Source of the DNA: Hsuehochloa calcarea
Lineage: Eukaryota; Streptophyta; Magnoliopsida; Poales; Poaceae
Direction of reading: 5' to 3'
Length of the DNA: 64,000 nt
NCBI GenBank assembly: GCA_036346395.1
Contig: CM070601.1
Coordinates: 6,765,383 to 6,829,382 of the forward strand
Shown here: in pieces, positions 45,893 to 58,600 of the stretch
Layout of the letters: each line of letters begins with the position of its first letter
Numbering within the stretch: position 1 is the first letter of the stretch
Program-made: the position numbers and the translations under genes
The notes under the pieces: generated by a model
Told to the model about the DNA's origin: nothing
Seen by the model: only the letters and a program-made list of their open reading frames with translations
Database searches by the model: none

Positions 45893-46137
45893 GTTCCAAG
45901 GGGTAAAGCGGTTCTGACACAGAGAATTAGACAAGGCTTTGCGGCAACGCCCGCTCGAAGGATTTGTTATCTTACGTGTAAACAGGGGAAAACTCCTCGA
46001 CGACAACTACAAATAACGAATCTAACTTTCTTCGGATATTAGAGTAAAAAATAAGATCGTGAATTCACCGACATGCGACATATGTTCTCCTCCATGTCAT
46101 TGATGCGCAGATGTCCTTGTCCTCTATCCCGACTCCT

Positions 46138-46255
46138 CGTCCCCCTCTCTTGGAGAGGGGAATTCCCTCGTCCACGCTCCTAGGAGGGGAATTCCCTCGT
46201 CCGTATTTCTAGGAGAGGACTTCCCTCGTTCACGCGTCAGGCGAGAGGACTTACC
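46138..46255. repeat. Minisatellite, about 30-35 bp period
   Basis: Roughly four degenerate units of the form (t/g)gagaggggaattccctcg(t)tcc... / aggaggggaattccctcgtc / aggagaggacttccctcgtt lie just left of the AT-rich tract. Confidence 0.75.
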
Positions 46256-47010
46256 TCACACTACTAATTAATTACTATTAAATTAATTATGACTAACTAA
46301 TTAGGACTAACTAATTAGGACTAACTAATTAATTATGATCAATTAATAACGACTAATTAAGTATGAATAATTAGTTAGAATTAAATTAATTATAGCTAAT
46401 TAACCACGACTAAATTGATTAGAACTAATTAATTATTATTAAATTAATTTTGACTAATTAATTATGATAAAATAATTATGACTAATTAATTATATAGATT
46501 AATTAATTAACCCAACTGTGTAATTATTTAGTCATAATTAATTAACCACCACCATTTAATTATTTAGTCGTGTAATTAACCCCATTGTGTAATTAATTAC
46601 ATATGTTTAATTAATTAATCTTTATCCGTGTCACGATGGGGACTGCCCTTGTATTCTTGGTTAATTAATTAATTACACAATTTAATTAATTCTTAGTTTA
46701 ATTATAACTAGCAAGGATTAGTTAAACCCTTGTAATTAATTAATTAACTAGCAGTACGAGGGAAGTTCTTACCGTGGCGCGAACGAGGATTAATTAATTA
46801 AACATGTGTAATTAATTTCATGGCTAAATAATTGCGCGGTGGAGGTTAATTAATTATAACTAAATAATTACTTATTTAGTCATAATTATTTAATTGTAAT
46901 TATATAGTTATAGTTAATTAGTCAAAATTAATTTAGTCGTAATCAATTTAGCTACGGTTAATTGATCATAATTAATTTAATCATAACTAATTATTCATAA
47001 TTAATTAGTC
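46256..47010. repeat. Long TTAATT-rich low-complexity tract
   Basis: About 750 bp consist almost entirely of attaattaa, gactaattaatta and ataattatgac-like words on both strands, with short GC islands. No coding content. Many segments are self-complementary, so extensive hairpins are possible. Confidence 0.85.
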
Positions 47011-48060
47011 GTGTCGGAGAGGGGATAAGGGTGTTCGCGCCCCCGTGGCACGTGTCGTCTACGTGCGAGTTCGCGATGCTATTTTTTGCTTTGAACTTCG
47101 AAGAGGATTGGATGTACTAGTTTGCCAAACAGTACCATTTTAAGGGGAAAAAAACTCTGCCTCCGAGCCCAAAACCACCCCAGCTCGACGAGGCCCCAGG
47201 TTTAACAGGGTGCGAAACCAAAGCTACGCACCTCAGCCGATGATATCCTGACCTTACGCTGTTATCTTGGTGGATACTAACTAAAGGCAAATCGCCGTAT
47301 ACCCTACTGCACGATCAAAGTGGCTAGCAACACCGCTTCTTCAAAGGGGAAAAAAGTGGTTAATTAACAACACGGAGAGCGCTGCTAGACGATCACTAGA
47401 ACACGGACCTTACCTACGGCTGTGATATATACGTTGTTTATAGAGCAAAGGATCCTTGAAATGGATCCCACGATGTACGACATTAGAAAGATCTTCATCT
47501 ATAGATTGAAAAATCAAATTCGATGCTACGTTGTTTCTACAGTATCATTACCGAGTTCTGTTCACAAACTCACAAAATATTATTCACACAGTAAACCTCT
47601 GCAGTAAATACAGAGGATCCAAATCCCTTTGAAATACGTTTGCGTACAAAAATATTTATGTACGTACAGAGCCCGAGGGAGGGGGACTGGCAGGGCCGGG
47701 TTCCCCTTATGATCTAAATTTTATCACTACATTACTTTGTGATTCATAAAAATTTATTTATATTCTTACTATTTAGCCATCCTCGTAGAATATAATTTCA
47801 CTGTATAGCCTGTTCAGCTCTCTTTATATCTAGTTTCCGACTGCTTTCGTGCACTATATCTAGGTTCGTGAGTTTTCTGTTGCTAGCTCGAGCAACTATT
47901 ACGCGTCAAATTGGTGCTAAATAATGATTCTCTCTCTTCATTAGGGAATGTACTAGCGAACCTAAAATCACCTTCCCCTCTCTCTCACTCTTGGAGAAGC
48001 AAATCCAAGATTAAACATGGTGTTCACAAAGAAAAGGGGCCAGGTTATGTACGTAGTAGT
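47011..48060. other. Intergenic with dispersed repeat copy B
   Basis: Contains 47665-47870, a copy of the repeat at 42500-42690. The rest shows no gene. Confidence 0.4.
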
Positions 48061-48325
48061 AGTAGGGGTGGAAAAAAAAGAGGTAAAGCCGCTACTAGGT
48101 CTCGTGGAGTCGGCTCAAAATTATTGTAATTACGCTTATTAATTGATTAAATATTAAAATAAATTGATTTTGAATAAAATTAGATTTTGCTCTACCTCGA
48201 CTCGATTCATTAGCTCGGTTGTAAAAAATACTTTCAAACTATAAATAAAATGATATTAAATCAAAATTATATCCATTTAAGAAAAACCTCGGCAAAATAA
48301 GTACATAACTCGATATCCATCCTCA
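48061..48325. mobile_element. Possible old hAT MITE
   Basis: Starts taggggtggaaaaaaaagag and the right end reverse-complemented reads gaggatggatatcgagttat, similar to the termini of the element at 45140-45892. The flanks agtagtag and agcagtac match at 6 of 8 positions. Confidence 0.45.
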
Positions 48326-49550
48326 GCAGTACTACCAAAGGTCAATTTGATGTCATTAAATACCGTTGAAAAATAATTCCGTCAGCACATAGTACGGGAT
48401 TGTGTAGTTAACTACAGCAAATTTTTTACTACAGTTAACTACACTAGTTAGGGAGTTTTAAGTACAAGCATTAGAGAATTGATGACACCACCTAATGGCA
48501 GTCAGTGTAAGTCGTGGACCGTGAACGGTTGAATGATCTGCTTCCTCCTATTAACAAAACCTTGAGGTTTCTCCTGAAAAAAAACCAAAACCTTGAGGTT
48601 GAGGCCTCTGTCCTAGTTCTCAAATTAAACAAAAACAGAAAAGTGTTTCCCCACAATCGTAAGTTAAAATTTTAGTAATTCCAAAAAAGTCATATTTTAC
48701 TAAGATTTCATTATAAAAAACACGACTTTTAGAGGAAAAAATGTATGCACTATTCATTGTTTTAGTTTAAACTAATGATGTGCACATATTGAATAAAAAA
48801 TAGGTACTTTTCTCCTGGGATTGGGGTCCTATGACTCAAGAAAGGAACACGAGGATGACAGACGGTATCGTGCCTTTTAGCTTTTTCATCGCCGTATGAT
48901 TAAAAAATAAAAACCCACGTTAAATACTGTAATAAGTAATATTAGTTACTACTACGATACAACGACTTTCTACGATTTTGCTAGAGTACTTAAGCAAATA
49001 TCTACCACTGTTTTTCAATTCGATGATATTAACTTAAAAGCAAGATACGGTATCATAACACACGCACCTTATTTTTACTTAAGTAGAATATATAAATTTC
49101 TTCACCTATTATACTCTAACAAGGCGAAGGAAAAAACATATGACTTTTACTCTCTCTTAGCTTAAACCTAGCTCAACTCTACAATGTGATTAAACTTACC
49201 AGTTTAGATTCATAGCAAGCTAAATCTACCATCTCACACAACTGTAAATTCCTTTCCGGCATTTGCGTCACAAGTCTATATCACATCCAACTACTTCAAC
49301 TTTTATCTCTATCGTTGATAACTAAATTAAATAAATTTTAGTCGGTACACATCGTCAGCAAAAATACTAATCGTCCACTGCTCTCGGCCTATGATCGAGA
49401 TCGAAATCGAAATATAAAGGATTAGCGCGCGTATGGAGAGGTGTTGCAAAATAGAAACCGCCGGAAGGCCTAAGCCGTTGTTTTAGTTTGGTGCAGTAGC
49501 CTTCGCCTTCCGTGACACGCCACCTTCTCCTTCCCCTTAAAGCCACCGCG
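48326..49550. other. Upstream region of RHD3, nothing recognised
   Basis: AT-rich and without coding frames of note. The last 200 bp become GC-richer toward the RHD3 promoter. Confidence 0.4.
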
Positions 49551-49558
49551 TATAAAAC
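49551..49558 (+). promoter_or_regulatory. TATA box of RHD3
   Basis: tataaaac lies about 92 bp upstream of the predicted ATG and is followed by pyrimidine-rich sequence, fitting a transcription start near 49580. Confidence 0.65.
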
Positions 49559-49649
49559 CCCCGCTCCCCTCGTGCGGCCACCTGTCCCTCTTCCCCCTTC
49601 CCTCTCACTGCGCGCGAAGTGTCTCGATCCTTTGCTTCCTCCTCCGGCG

Positions 49650-52600
49650 ATGGCCACGGCGGGCTCCGGAGGCGGGGAGTGCTACGCGACTCAGGTGGTG
49701 GGCGCGGACGGCGAGATGAACGCCGGGGCGATGGAGCGGTTCGCGGCGGCCGCGGGGCTCGCCACGCGCGGCCTCTCCTATGCCGTCGTCTCCATATTCG
49801 GGCCCCAGGGCAGCGGTGAGCCGCCACGCACCCGTCATAGTCAAGCTACGTTTGTTGGGTTTTTACGGTGATAGAGTGCGATAAAGCAGTTTCTATTTAG
49901 ACAATATGTATGCTTATTTTCGTCGTGTGTGTATGTAGTTAATTGAGTAGTTTGCAGTTTACTCTAATTGATTTCATCCTCTAGTCGTGTTTAATTGTCG
50001 CGTCTCGTTTACTGCGATTGCGTCGTGTAGTGGCAAATTTTGTTTAGGTGGTTGAATTCGGGAGATGTTCTGAATCCTGATGGCTACTTTGTTCCCATGC
50101 CAGGGAAAAGCACCCTGCTCAACCTTCTCTTCGGGACAAACTTTAGAGAGATGGATGCCTTGAAAGGAAGGTAAAATCTTTCTTTCTTCTTCTTTGTTCG
50201 TTGGCATTCGATTCGTCGCGGCGTGTCGAATTGTGGATGATAGATGCTGTTTTGGTTGTTGTTGACAGGAGTCAGACCACCAAGGGCATTTGGATTGCCA
50301 AGGCTGTTGGCATTGAGCCCTTCACTATTGTGATGGATTTGGAGGGGACGGACGGGAGGGAAAAAGGGGAGGTGAAAATTTCTACCTCCAAATGTGTTCT
50401 GTGTTTAACTATTTCTGAATAGAATTGTGCTATCATGTCATTTTATTTTAGTCGTGTATGGTAGTTTGATTGTTCGTCTGTTACTCACTCGTTAGCGATG
50501 TCTTGATTTCCTTGTGGTCCTACCTGTTGATGGGTGTACACAAAACTAGTACTAGTAGCTGGTTACCTGCTTTCCTATGTACGCAATTATTTAGCCTATT
50601 GAGAAGAAAATGGCTGGTTTCGGTAGTACTCAACTTGATTCACATGCGGCATTAGTTCCCTTATCAACTTTCCTACAAGGATCTTTAGTACTTATGCTGC
50701 AGGGGTCTTGTTTCCAACGAAATTGCCATGGAGGTCATTAGTATGAACTCGTGGTTGCATTTGTTAGAGATATATTTATGTTAGAGTAGGACTCTAGATA
50801 TGATTTGGTTTCCTTATCTGTAACCTGTACTTGTGTATATATATTGGTCCATTGGCCCCTGATAATACAAGCACTATTCCTAATATGGTATCAGAGCGTA
50901 CCTAGGGTTTCGCTTCGCTTGTCGCCCCGCCGCCGCCGCTCAGACGGCATCACCTCCTGTCGTCATCTTCGACGACTCTCGATCGGATCGAATCTCCTAT
51001 CTCCAGACATGGGCCTCGCTTGCGCCATCGTCGCCTGCTCCGACGACGCTCGAGAGCTCTGCCGCCACCGAAGCCGTTGTCGTCACCGTCGCCGCTCACT
51101 GCCAGTGCTAGTGCTGCCACCGAAGCCGACTACTTCGGCTCTCTCGTGCACCGTCGCCGCCTTGGGTCCCCTCGAACCTCGGCTTCCCGTGCACCTCCGC
51201 CGCCTCGGCTACCACCGCTTGAAGCCGAGGTACGGTCGGGATTGGGGAGGGAGATCCGCCGCATCCGCCGCTTGAAGCCTCAAGATCCGCCGCCTCGAGA
51301 CCCGTCGCCGGGAGATCCGCCGGCCGAGAAGAAGAAGCAGCCGGCTGCGGTCGGGATCGGGGGGTGAGATCCTGGGGAGGTGCGGTCGGGATCTGCCGCC
51401 GGGAGAAGCAGTCGGCAAAGCAGCCGGCTGCGGTGCGGTCGGGATCCGCCGCCGGGAGAAGCAGTCGGCAGAGCAGCCAGCTGCGGTGCGGGATCCGCCG
51501 CCGGGAGAAGCAGCCGGCGAGGAAAACCTAGGTTTTCCCGTGCGGTATTCTTTGCCCCAGGCCGTCGCTTGCTTTGGGCCTCATTAAAACCGACCAGTGA
51601 AGAGCCAAAAAAAAAACGTTGCTCTAACCGTCGCGCCGTCCAGCGCCGCCTGTTAGACCTCGTTGCCTTGGTCGCCGCGCCGTCCAGCGCCGCCTACCAA
51701 TGGACACCGTTTCCTCTCTCATTGCCGGTGATCTTGGCGGTGTTAATTACATCGACCGTGTCTCACATGCGCATTCACATGCGTGGTCTTCGTCTCTGGG
51801 CGTCCTCTGCAGCGATGTCACTGCGCCTTGTCCTACTCCTCCGGCGGAGACCTCGCTTTCTTCGCGCTATCCTCGACGGCCGACAAGGCTGCTGGCCTTG
51901 CTGATGAGAAGGCTGCCTCTGCCTACCAAGAGGCTCTGGATTTCTACATGGATCGATTAACTGCCTATACTCAATGGTGCGATGACGACGCTCGGGCTGC
52001 TGCTGTCCTCATCGCCAGTATCAAGCCTCAGTTCTCTTCTGAGGTTGTGGGATTTTCTTGGTTGTCGGATGTGGACTCACCTTCGTCAGCGCTTCTGAAC
52101 CCTCCGGAGATGCCCTCTGCACATCGGTGGTTCGCCAGAGCACTCTCTTGGCAGGTGATGCTCACGTGGGCGCCTTCTACGCTCGAGTTTCGCATGCGGC
52201 GTCGGTTGGACTCTCTTCGCGCTTCTTGGCCGTCGCTCATGTTCGTCTTTGCTGGTATGCGTCTTGACTGGAGTTTCAGCGTGTCTACGAGTTCCTTACT
52301 CGTCTTCGTCCTGAGTTCGAGCAGAGGCGTGCCCAACTTCTTGCACGCCACCCTCGTGTCACTCTTCTCGAGGCCCTTACCGAGATACGTGCAGAGGAGA
52401 CTCGTCTGAGTGGTGCTGGTCTAATGTCACTCCCCTCCGTGCTAGCCGCCCGTCCACCTACTACACCGACTGCTTCACGCTTCAGTACACTGCCTCCTCC
52501 AGCGGCTGCCACAGGTGGTGGTGGCCGCCCTCCATCTGGCGGTGGCCGTCCTCGCTGCTCCTACTGCGACAAGGTTGGCCACATTGAGTCCCAGTGCTAC

Positions 52601-55600
52601 AAGAAGCAGCGGCATCTTTCACGCCGTTCTTCTCCTAGCACTGGCACCGGTACTTCTACATCGACGTCTGCATCGACTACTTCAGCAGTTTCTCTCACTG
52701 AGCAGGAGATAGCCAGACTTCGGCGCTTTGCTGCGCCGGGTTCTCCCTCACGGAGTTCTGCGAGGTTACGCTCATCGACTCTTGAAAGCGAGAAACCACC
52801 TCCTACACAGTCAGGTACCTCCCCGTGGATCCTTGATTCCGGAGCATCCTTTCACATGACTTCTGATTCTTCCACTCTGTCTTTTGTTACACCTCTTGAT
52901 TCCCCTGTCAGTGTGCTTACTGCTGATGGTACCTCTCTTTCTGTTTCTGGTCGAGGACCTCTTAGCAACTCATCATTTCATGTTCCTTCTGTTGCTCATG
53001 TTCCTCGTCTAACCATGCAGCTTCTTTCTGCTGGGCAGATTACTGACCTTGGTTGTCGGGTCATTCTTGACTCTGACTCTTGTTGTGTTCAGGACCGCCA
53101 CACGGGGGCTCTGGTTGGTTCTGGCCCTCGGCGCCTTGACTCTCAGCGTCTCTGGGAGCTTGGTAGCCGCCTTCCTTCCAGTTGCCACCGTCACGCTTGA
53201 TCTCTCCATACGCCACTCCGTCTACCAGCTCTTTCCAGCAGTGGCACTACCGTCTTGGTCATTTGTGTGGATCTCGTTTGTCATCTTTAGTTCGTCGTGG
53301 TCTTAAGGTGCATCTCGGAGGCGTATCTTTAGATTGTCAGGGTTGTAAGTTAGGGAAACAGATTCAGCTTCCCTATTCTCATAGTGAGTCCGTGTCTCAG
53401 CGTCCTTTTGATCTTGTTCATTCAGATGTTTGGGGTCTGGCTCCCTTCCTTTCGAAAGGGAGCCATCGATAATTTATAATTTTTATAGATGACTTCTCTC
53501 GTCACACTTGGATATACTTTATGTCTTCCCGTAGTGAGGCTTTGTCTATCTATAAACAATTTGCCACTATGGTTCGCACACAGTTCTCCACTCCTATTCG
53601 AGTCTTCCGTGCTGACTCTGCTGGCTAGTACCTCTCTCGTTACTGCGGCTTCCTTCTTGGCGAGGCACTCTCGCTTCGATTCTCTGTCACGGTGCTCATG
53701 CTCGAATGGTGTCGTGGCGCAAGCATCGTCACCTCCTTGAGGCGGCTCGTACAATGATGATTGCCGCCTCTATTCCACCTCGCTTTTGGTGAAATTTGTC
53801 TCCACCGCCACCTATCTCGTCAACATCCGGCCTTCTTACGCTCTTGGTGAGATCCGGTTGGCGTCTCGTGATCTTTCTCCGGACTACTCGCCCTTAAATG
53901 CATTTGGTTTGTGTTTGCTCGTTCTCCTTGCACCTCGAGCGCACCAAACCGGCCGCTCGATCTGTTGAGTGTGTTTTTATGGGATCTGATGCGAGCACAA
54001 GGGCTATCGATCTTTGGGATCTGTTGGTCGACGGATCGAATTTCTCGGGATGTGACTTTTGTGAGTCTCGTCCCTTCTACCCACGTCCGCCTCTCCTCCG
54101 GTTTCCTCTGTGGAGTCCTGTCTTTTTGACCTTTCGGATACACCCATCTCTGTCTTGCCCTCGTCCATCCAGTCCCTGAGTCTCCACATATATCTCACGA
54201 GGCCTCTCGCCGTTATCGCTCGTCGAGCTCCTCCACTCTCTTTTACACTCGTCGACCTCGTATTGAGGCTCTTCCGGATGAACCATCTTTCCACGATGTT
54301 TCATCTTCTCACGATGCTCCATCTTCCTCGATGGGCCATCATCTCCTCGCTTCTGGTCTCGCGATCGTCGGTCGATTGGCCTCTGCCGCTTTGGTCTTGT
54401 TGGTGCGGCTACCCATGAGCCGTCTCCTCAGGGATCTTGTTACTCATCTGAGTGGCGGCATGCTATGGCCAGGAGGCTGTCTGGTGGACCTCGATCCCGA
54501 GTAGAAGGAGAGGGCCAGGTCGCTCATCTGGAAGGTGGCCTTCATCTCGCCTTGAATGCCTCGATCTCCTCCTCCTTGGTACCGGTGATCACAAGGTCGT
54601 CGGCGTAGGCGCCTATCGGCGAGGACATTGCCTCCCTTGCCGGCCGGTAGACCGCGGCCTCGTGGCCTTCTGCTTTGGAATCCCATTTTCTTGAGGTGGA
54701 GTCGGCTTGGCGTTCAAGCTCGCGGTGCTGCATAAGCCGTGAAGGGCCTTGCGCGCAGCGGAGGACCTTGCTCTCCTTAGGGGATGATGAATCTGGCGGT
54801 GGCGGACGTAGACCTCCTCCTTCAAGTCGCCCTGAGAAAGCGGACTTGGCGTCCATGTGATGAACGCACTGACCCTCACGGGCTGCGAGGGCAGGAGGAG
54901 GAGCGCACGGACTCCATCCGTGCAGCAGCGCGAAGGCATCGTCGAAGTCGACTCCCTCTGGCTGGGCGAACCACGTGCCACGCAGCGCGCCTTGTGTTTG
55001 ATCACCTCTCCGGCCTCGTCTTTCTTGAGCTTGAAGACCAGCGGAGAGATGGCGTGGTGGCGGTGGAAGATCGGCCGGCTCCACGTCTTGTTTCGCAGCG
55101 GCGTCCATCTCCTCTGCATCGCGGCACGCCATGCCGCGTCTCTCTCGCCTCGGCGAAGGAACAAGGCTCGCCGTCGTCACTGTGCAAGGTGCGACTCCGC
55201 CTTGAGTCGTCGCGCTGCGCCGATTCGAGGACCGGTACGCTCGCCGAGGAGGTCGTCCGCGATGCAGTAGCGTTGAGGCTCGCCCGCCGTGGTAAGCGTC
55301 GATCACGATCCTCGTCGTTGGACGGTGAGTGGCGAACTCCACCGTCTTGCTTTCGTTGTGGGTCGGCTGCCGGTCTTAGAACTGAAGGAGTAGGTCTTGG
55401 TGTAGGAGAAGCGGCGTGGCGGCGGTCTTGGCGGTGGTGAAGGACTCGCCGGGAGATGGTGGCGAACGAGGCGGTGGGGTAGGCGGCTCGGTGAAGATGG
55501 TGCTGGCTCCGCCTCCTCGAAGTGGGCGTGGTCGACGATGAAATCGGCGGTCATCGGTCGGCCGTCATCCACCATCTTGCCCCGTCGGCCTCGCCGCCGT

Positions 55601-58600
55601 CGAACACGGCGTCGCAGCGTGATCTTGCATGCGCCGTGTCGCGGTCGAGGGCGCGGTAGGCCTTGGCGCCCTTCAGCGTGGCCGATGAAGACCCACTGGC
55701 GTGCTCGGTCGTCGAGCTTGCCGGCGTGGTTGAGCTCCTTGGCGAAGGCGAGCGGTAGAAGACCGGTGGTTCACCGCGAGCTTGCGCCCGTGCGGGCCTC
55801 GTATGGCGTCTTGCCGTCGAGGGCCTTGGTGGGAAGCGGTTGAAGCGGTAAGCGGCGGTCATTACCGCCTCCCGATGAGAGTGCGGCATCCTCTCGCTTG
55901 AGGAGGCGCGGGTGGTAGCCACCAAATGCAGGTTGCGGCGTTCGGCGGCGCCGATTCTGCTGCGGGGTGTGCGGCGCGGAAGTGACGATGGATCCTCGTC
56001 GTAGCGATGCGCCGCAAACTTCGGCCGCCGTGAACTCACCGCCGTTGTCCGTCGCGTAGGACCCGAAGCTTGTGGCGCGCTCGCCTCCGCGGCAACGAAG
56101 GCGCTTGATGGCGTCGCGGTGGTGCCTTGGCGTCGGCGGGGCCGATCCACATGTAGCGGGACACATCGTCGGCGAGGAGGAGGAATAGCGCGGCCTCGAG
56201 TGTGGCCGGTGTCCGCGGGCCCGCAGAGGTCACCGTGTCTGAGCTCCGGCTTCTTGGCGCGGGCTTCGCTGGCGAGGAAGGAGCCGCGCGGCTTGGTGAG
56301 GGCGCAGTGTCGCAGAAGCGCTCCGCGTGGTCGACGTGCGGCATGCCCCGCGCCATCTCCTTCTTTGCCGAGCTGTCTTAGGGCCTCAAAGTTGAGGTGC
56401 CCAAAGCGCTCGTGCCACCTCAAGCGTCGTCGTCGCGGCGGTACGCAAGACACAGAGGTTCGCCACTGCAGCGTGAAGGGCGTAGAGCGGTTGCTCCTGT
56501 TGACCTTGGCGAGGCCGTGGCGATGATCCCGGATCGCAACACCGTGCTCGATCTCCCGCGCGATCCGTTCTCATCCGGTGTCCCAAGGCGATGATGGAGT
56601 TCCTCAGCGGGGATGTAGTGACACCGGTGGCGGCCGGTGCTCGCCGATCTTGGCGGCGAAGGCAGCAGAGCCAAAGCGCCTTTGATCTCCACGGCGGGCG
56701 TCGCCCGAGCAGCGGTGCCTCGAGCGCTGGGTCGAGCTCGGAGAAGAACTCCGCCGCCGGTCATGTGGTGGGTGGCGCCGGTGTCGAGCACCACCGTCGG
56801 TCTTGTCGTTGCGGGAGCGCATCGCGAGAGGCGTGTGCTTTGGCTCGTCAAGGTGGAGAGAGAAACCCGCTGCGGCGGTGCGCGGGAGGTGGTCGATGCT
56901 CGCGTGAGCAATGAGCGGCGTCGGCTCCTCCTCCTCCTGCTGCTGCTTGACGTGGGCACGGCGCGTCGTGGTATCGGCACTCCTTGGCCCAATGACCAAG
57001 CTTGCGCGATTGTGGCAAGAGTCGTCTCGTCTTGCGGCTTTTGCTTGCCGGTAGCGCCGCTGGCGCCTCCACGATCATTACCTCGGCCGTCCTCGCGCCC
57101 ATGCACGGCGTCTTTGCGCGGCTTGCGCGCGCGCACCATGCTGCGGCCGCTGCCGTGGAAGAAGGCTCCCCTTCTTCTGTCACCTTGGCCGGCGACCCGC
57201 GTTCCCGAGTGAGGAGGAGCTTCCGCCAATGGAGGCGGGTCCCGAGGCGATGTGGCTCATCGCATGCCAACAACCTTGAGGCGACCGCGCCTCCTCGATT
57301 GTCATCGTGGAGAGATCCAGCGAGACTTCGATCGAGCGAGCCGTGCGCTTGTACTTCGGGATCTTGTGGAAGAGCTTTTCCACGACTCTCTCTCGCCGTA
57401 GTGTGTCGTCGCGCTTGCACGGCTTACCGCAGCGAGTGTTGAGGCGGAGAACAAAGTCATCCACGTCCTCACGGCTTGAAGGCCAAGTGCTCCCGCTCCG
57501 TCGCGAAGTGCGCAATGTAGACTTGCGGCGCGATCGGCTGCCGATCGTCTTTGCGCGATGGCGTCCCAAGCCTCTTTGGCGATCCGCTTGTTAGTAGCGA
57601 AGCGCATCTCGGCGGGGCTCGCGATGATGAGAGCATCCGGCGCCCGTCGATCTGGTCGTAGTCGGCGTCGCCGTCTGGGGTGCATCCATATCCGGACACA
57701 GGTTTTACCCTCATCGCATGACCCGCTCGACATAGTTGGTCTTGGTGAGGGTAGGCCACCCGCCGCGCGGTAAGCGTCCTGACGGCGACTGGTACCGTGG
57801 TGACCATGGTGCCGTCACCGGGAGAAGCGCGTCGCTGTGAAGGCGCGCTCTCCGTCGACCGTCTTGTCGCCAGCCGTCTTGGCGCCTCCTCGAGGCGCCA
57901 CCGTGCGTCGCGCGCTGTCGTTGCCGCCGCCGCGCTCGTGGGCGTCTTGTGGCGCCTTCTTGCGCGCCTTCGCCCTCATGTTGCCTCCCTCTCCGGCTCA
58001 AGGTCGCGTCGGCATTGTCATCGGCGGATATGGAGCTTTATTCTTCGCCGCTGCAGAGCCTTGACCTCATTCTGCCACCTGCGCATCTGCGCCTGCCGCC
58101 GCCGCTTCACCTCCGCTCTGGCTTGCCCGCTCCGCGTACCGGACCTTGCGCCTTTTCGCGGCTGCGGTGATCTCTGCCGCCGCTTCATTCGCTGTTGCTC
58201 TGCATGGTGAGCTCGGCCGTCTCTTGACGCCAGAGTGCTCGAGCGGCCGAGAGCGCCTGCGGACATAGCGCGCTCGGGGGGAAATTTGTCAGCGTGGAGA
58301 GAGGTTGCCGACAGCCGCTTCCGTCTCGGAGAGGAGTGGCGGGGGCAGCCGGCTGCTTCTTTGCTTCTACCATTTGAAATTGCTGCGAGGTCGAGAGCGG
58401 AGATGAGCAAGAGATGCTCAAGCTACTGAGGATAGTAAGGCTCGATACAACTTGTTACTCATTTGGACTCTTCTTTGTTGGTGTTAGCAAGATCCTTACT
58501 CTCATGGAAGGATGACACTTGGAGATGAGGCAATTTTTCTTTGTTTATTTCTAACACAATGCCATGCCAACTTTGAGGGTTGGGGATACATATTATAAGT

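Noticed and set aside
46256..47010. CRISPR-like or origin-like repeat array
   Set aside because: Words are irregular A/T combinations without constant repeat length or spacers. This is a plant nuclear low-complexity tract.
54784..57442. Long plus-strand open frames (200 or more codons)
   Set aside because: They are antisense shadows of a GC-rich minus-strand copia whose gag, protease, integrase and reverse transcriptase motifs are readable.
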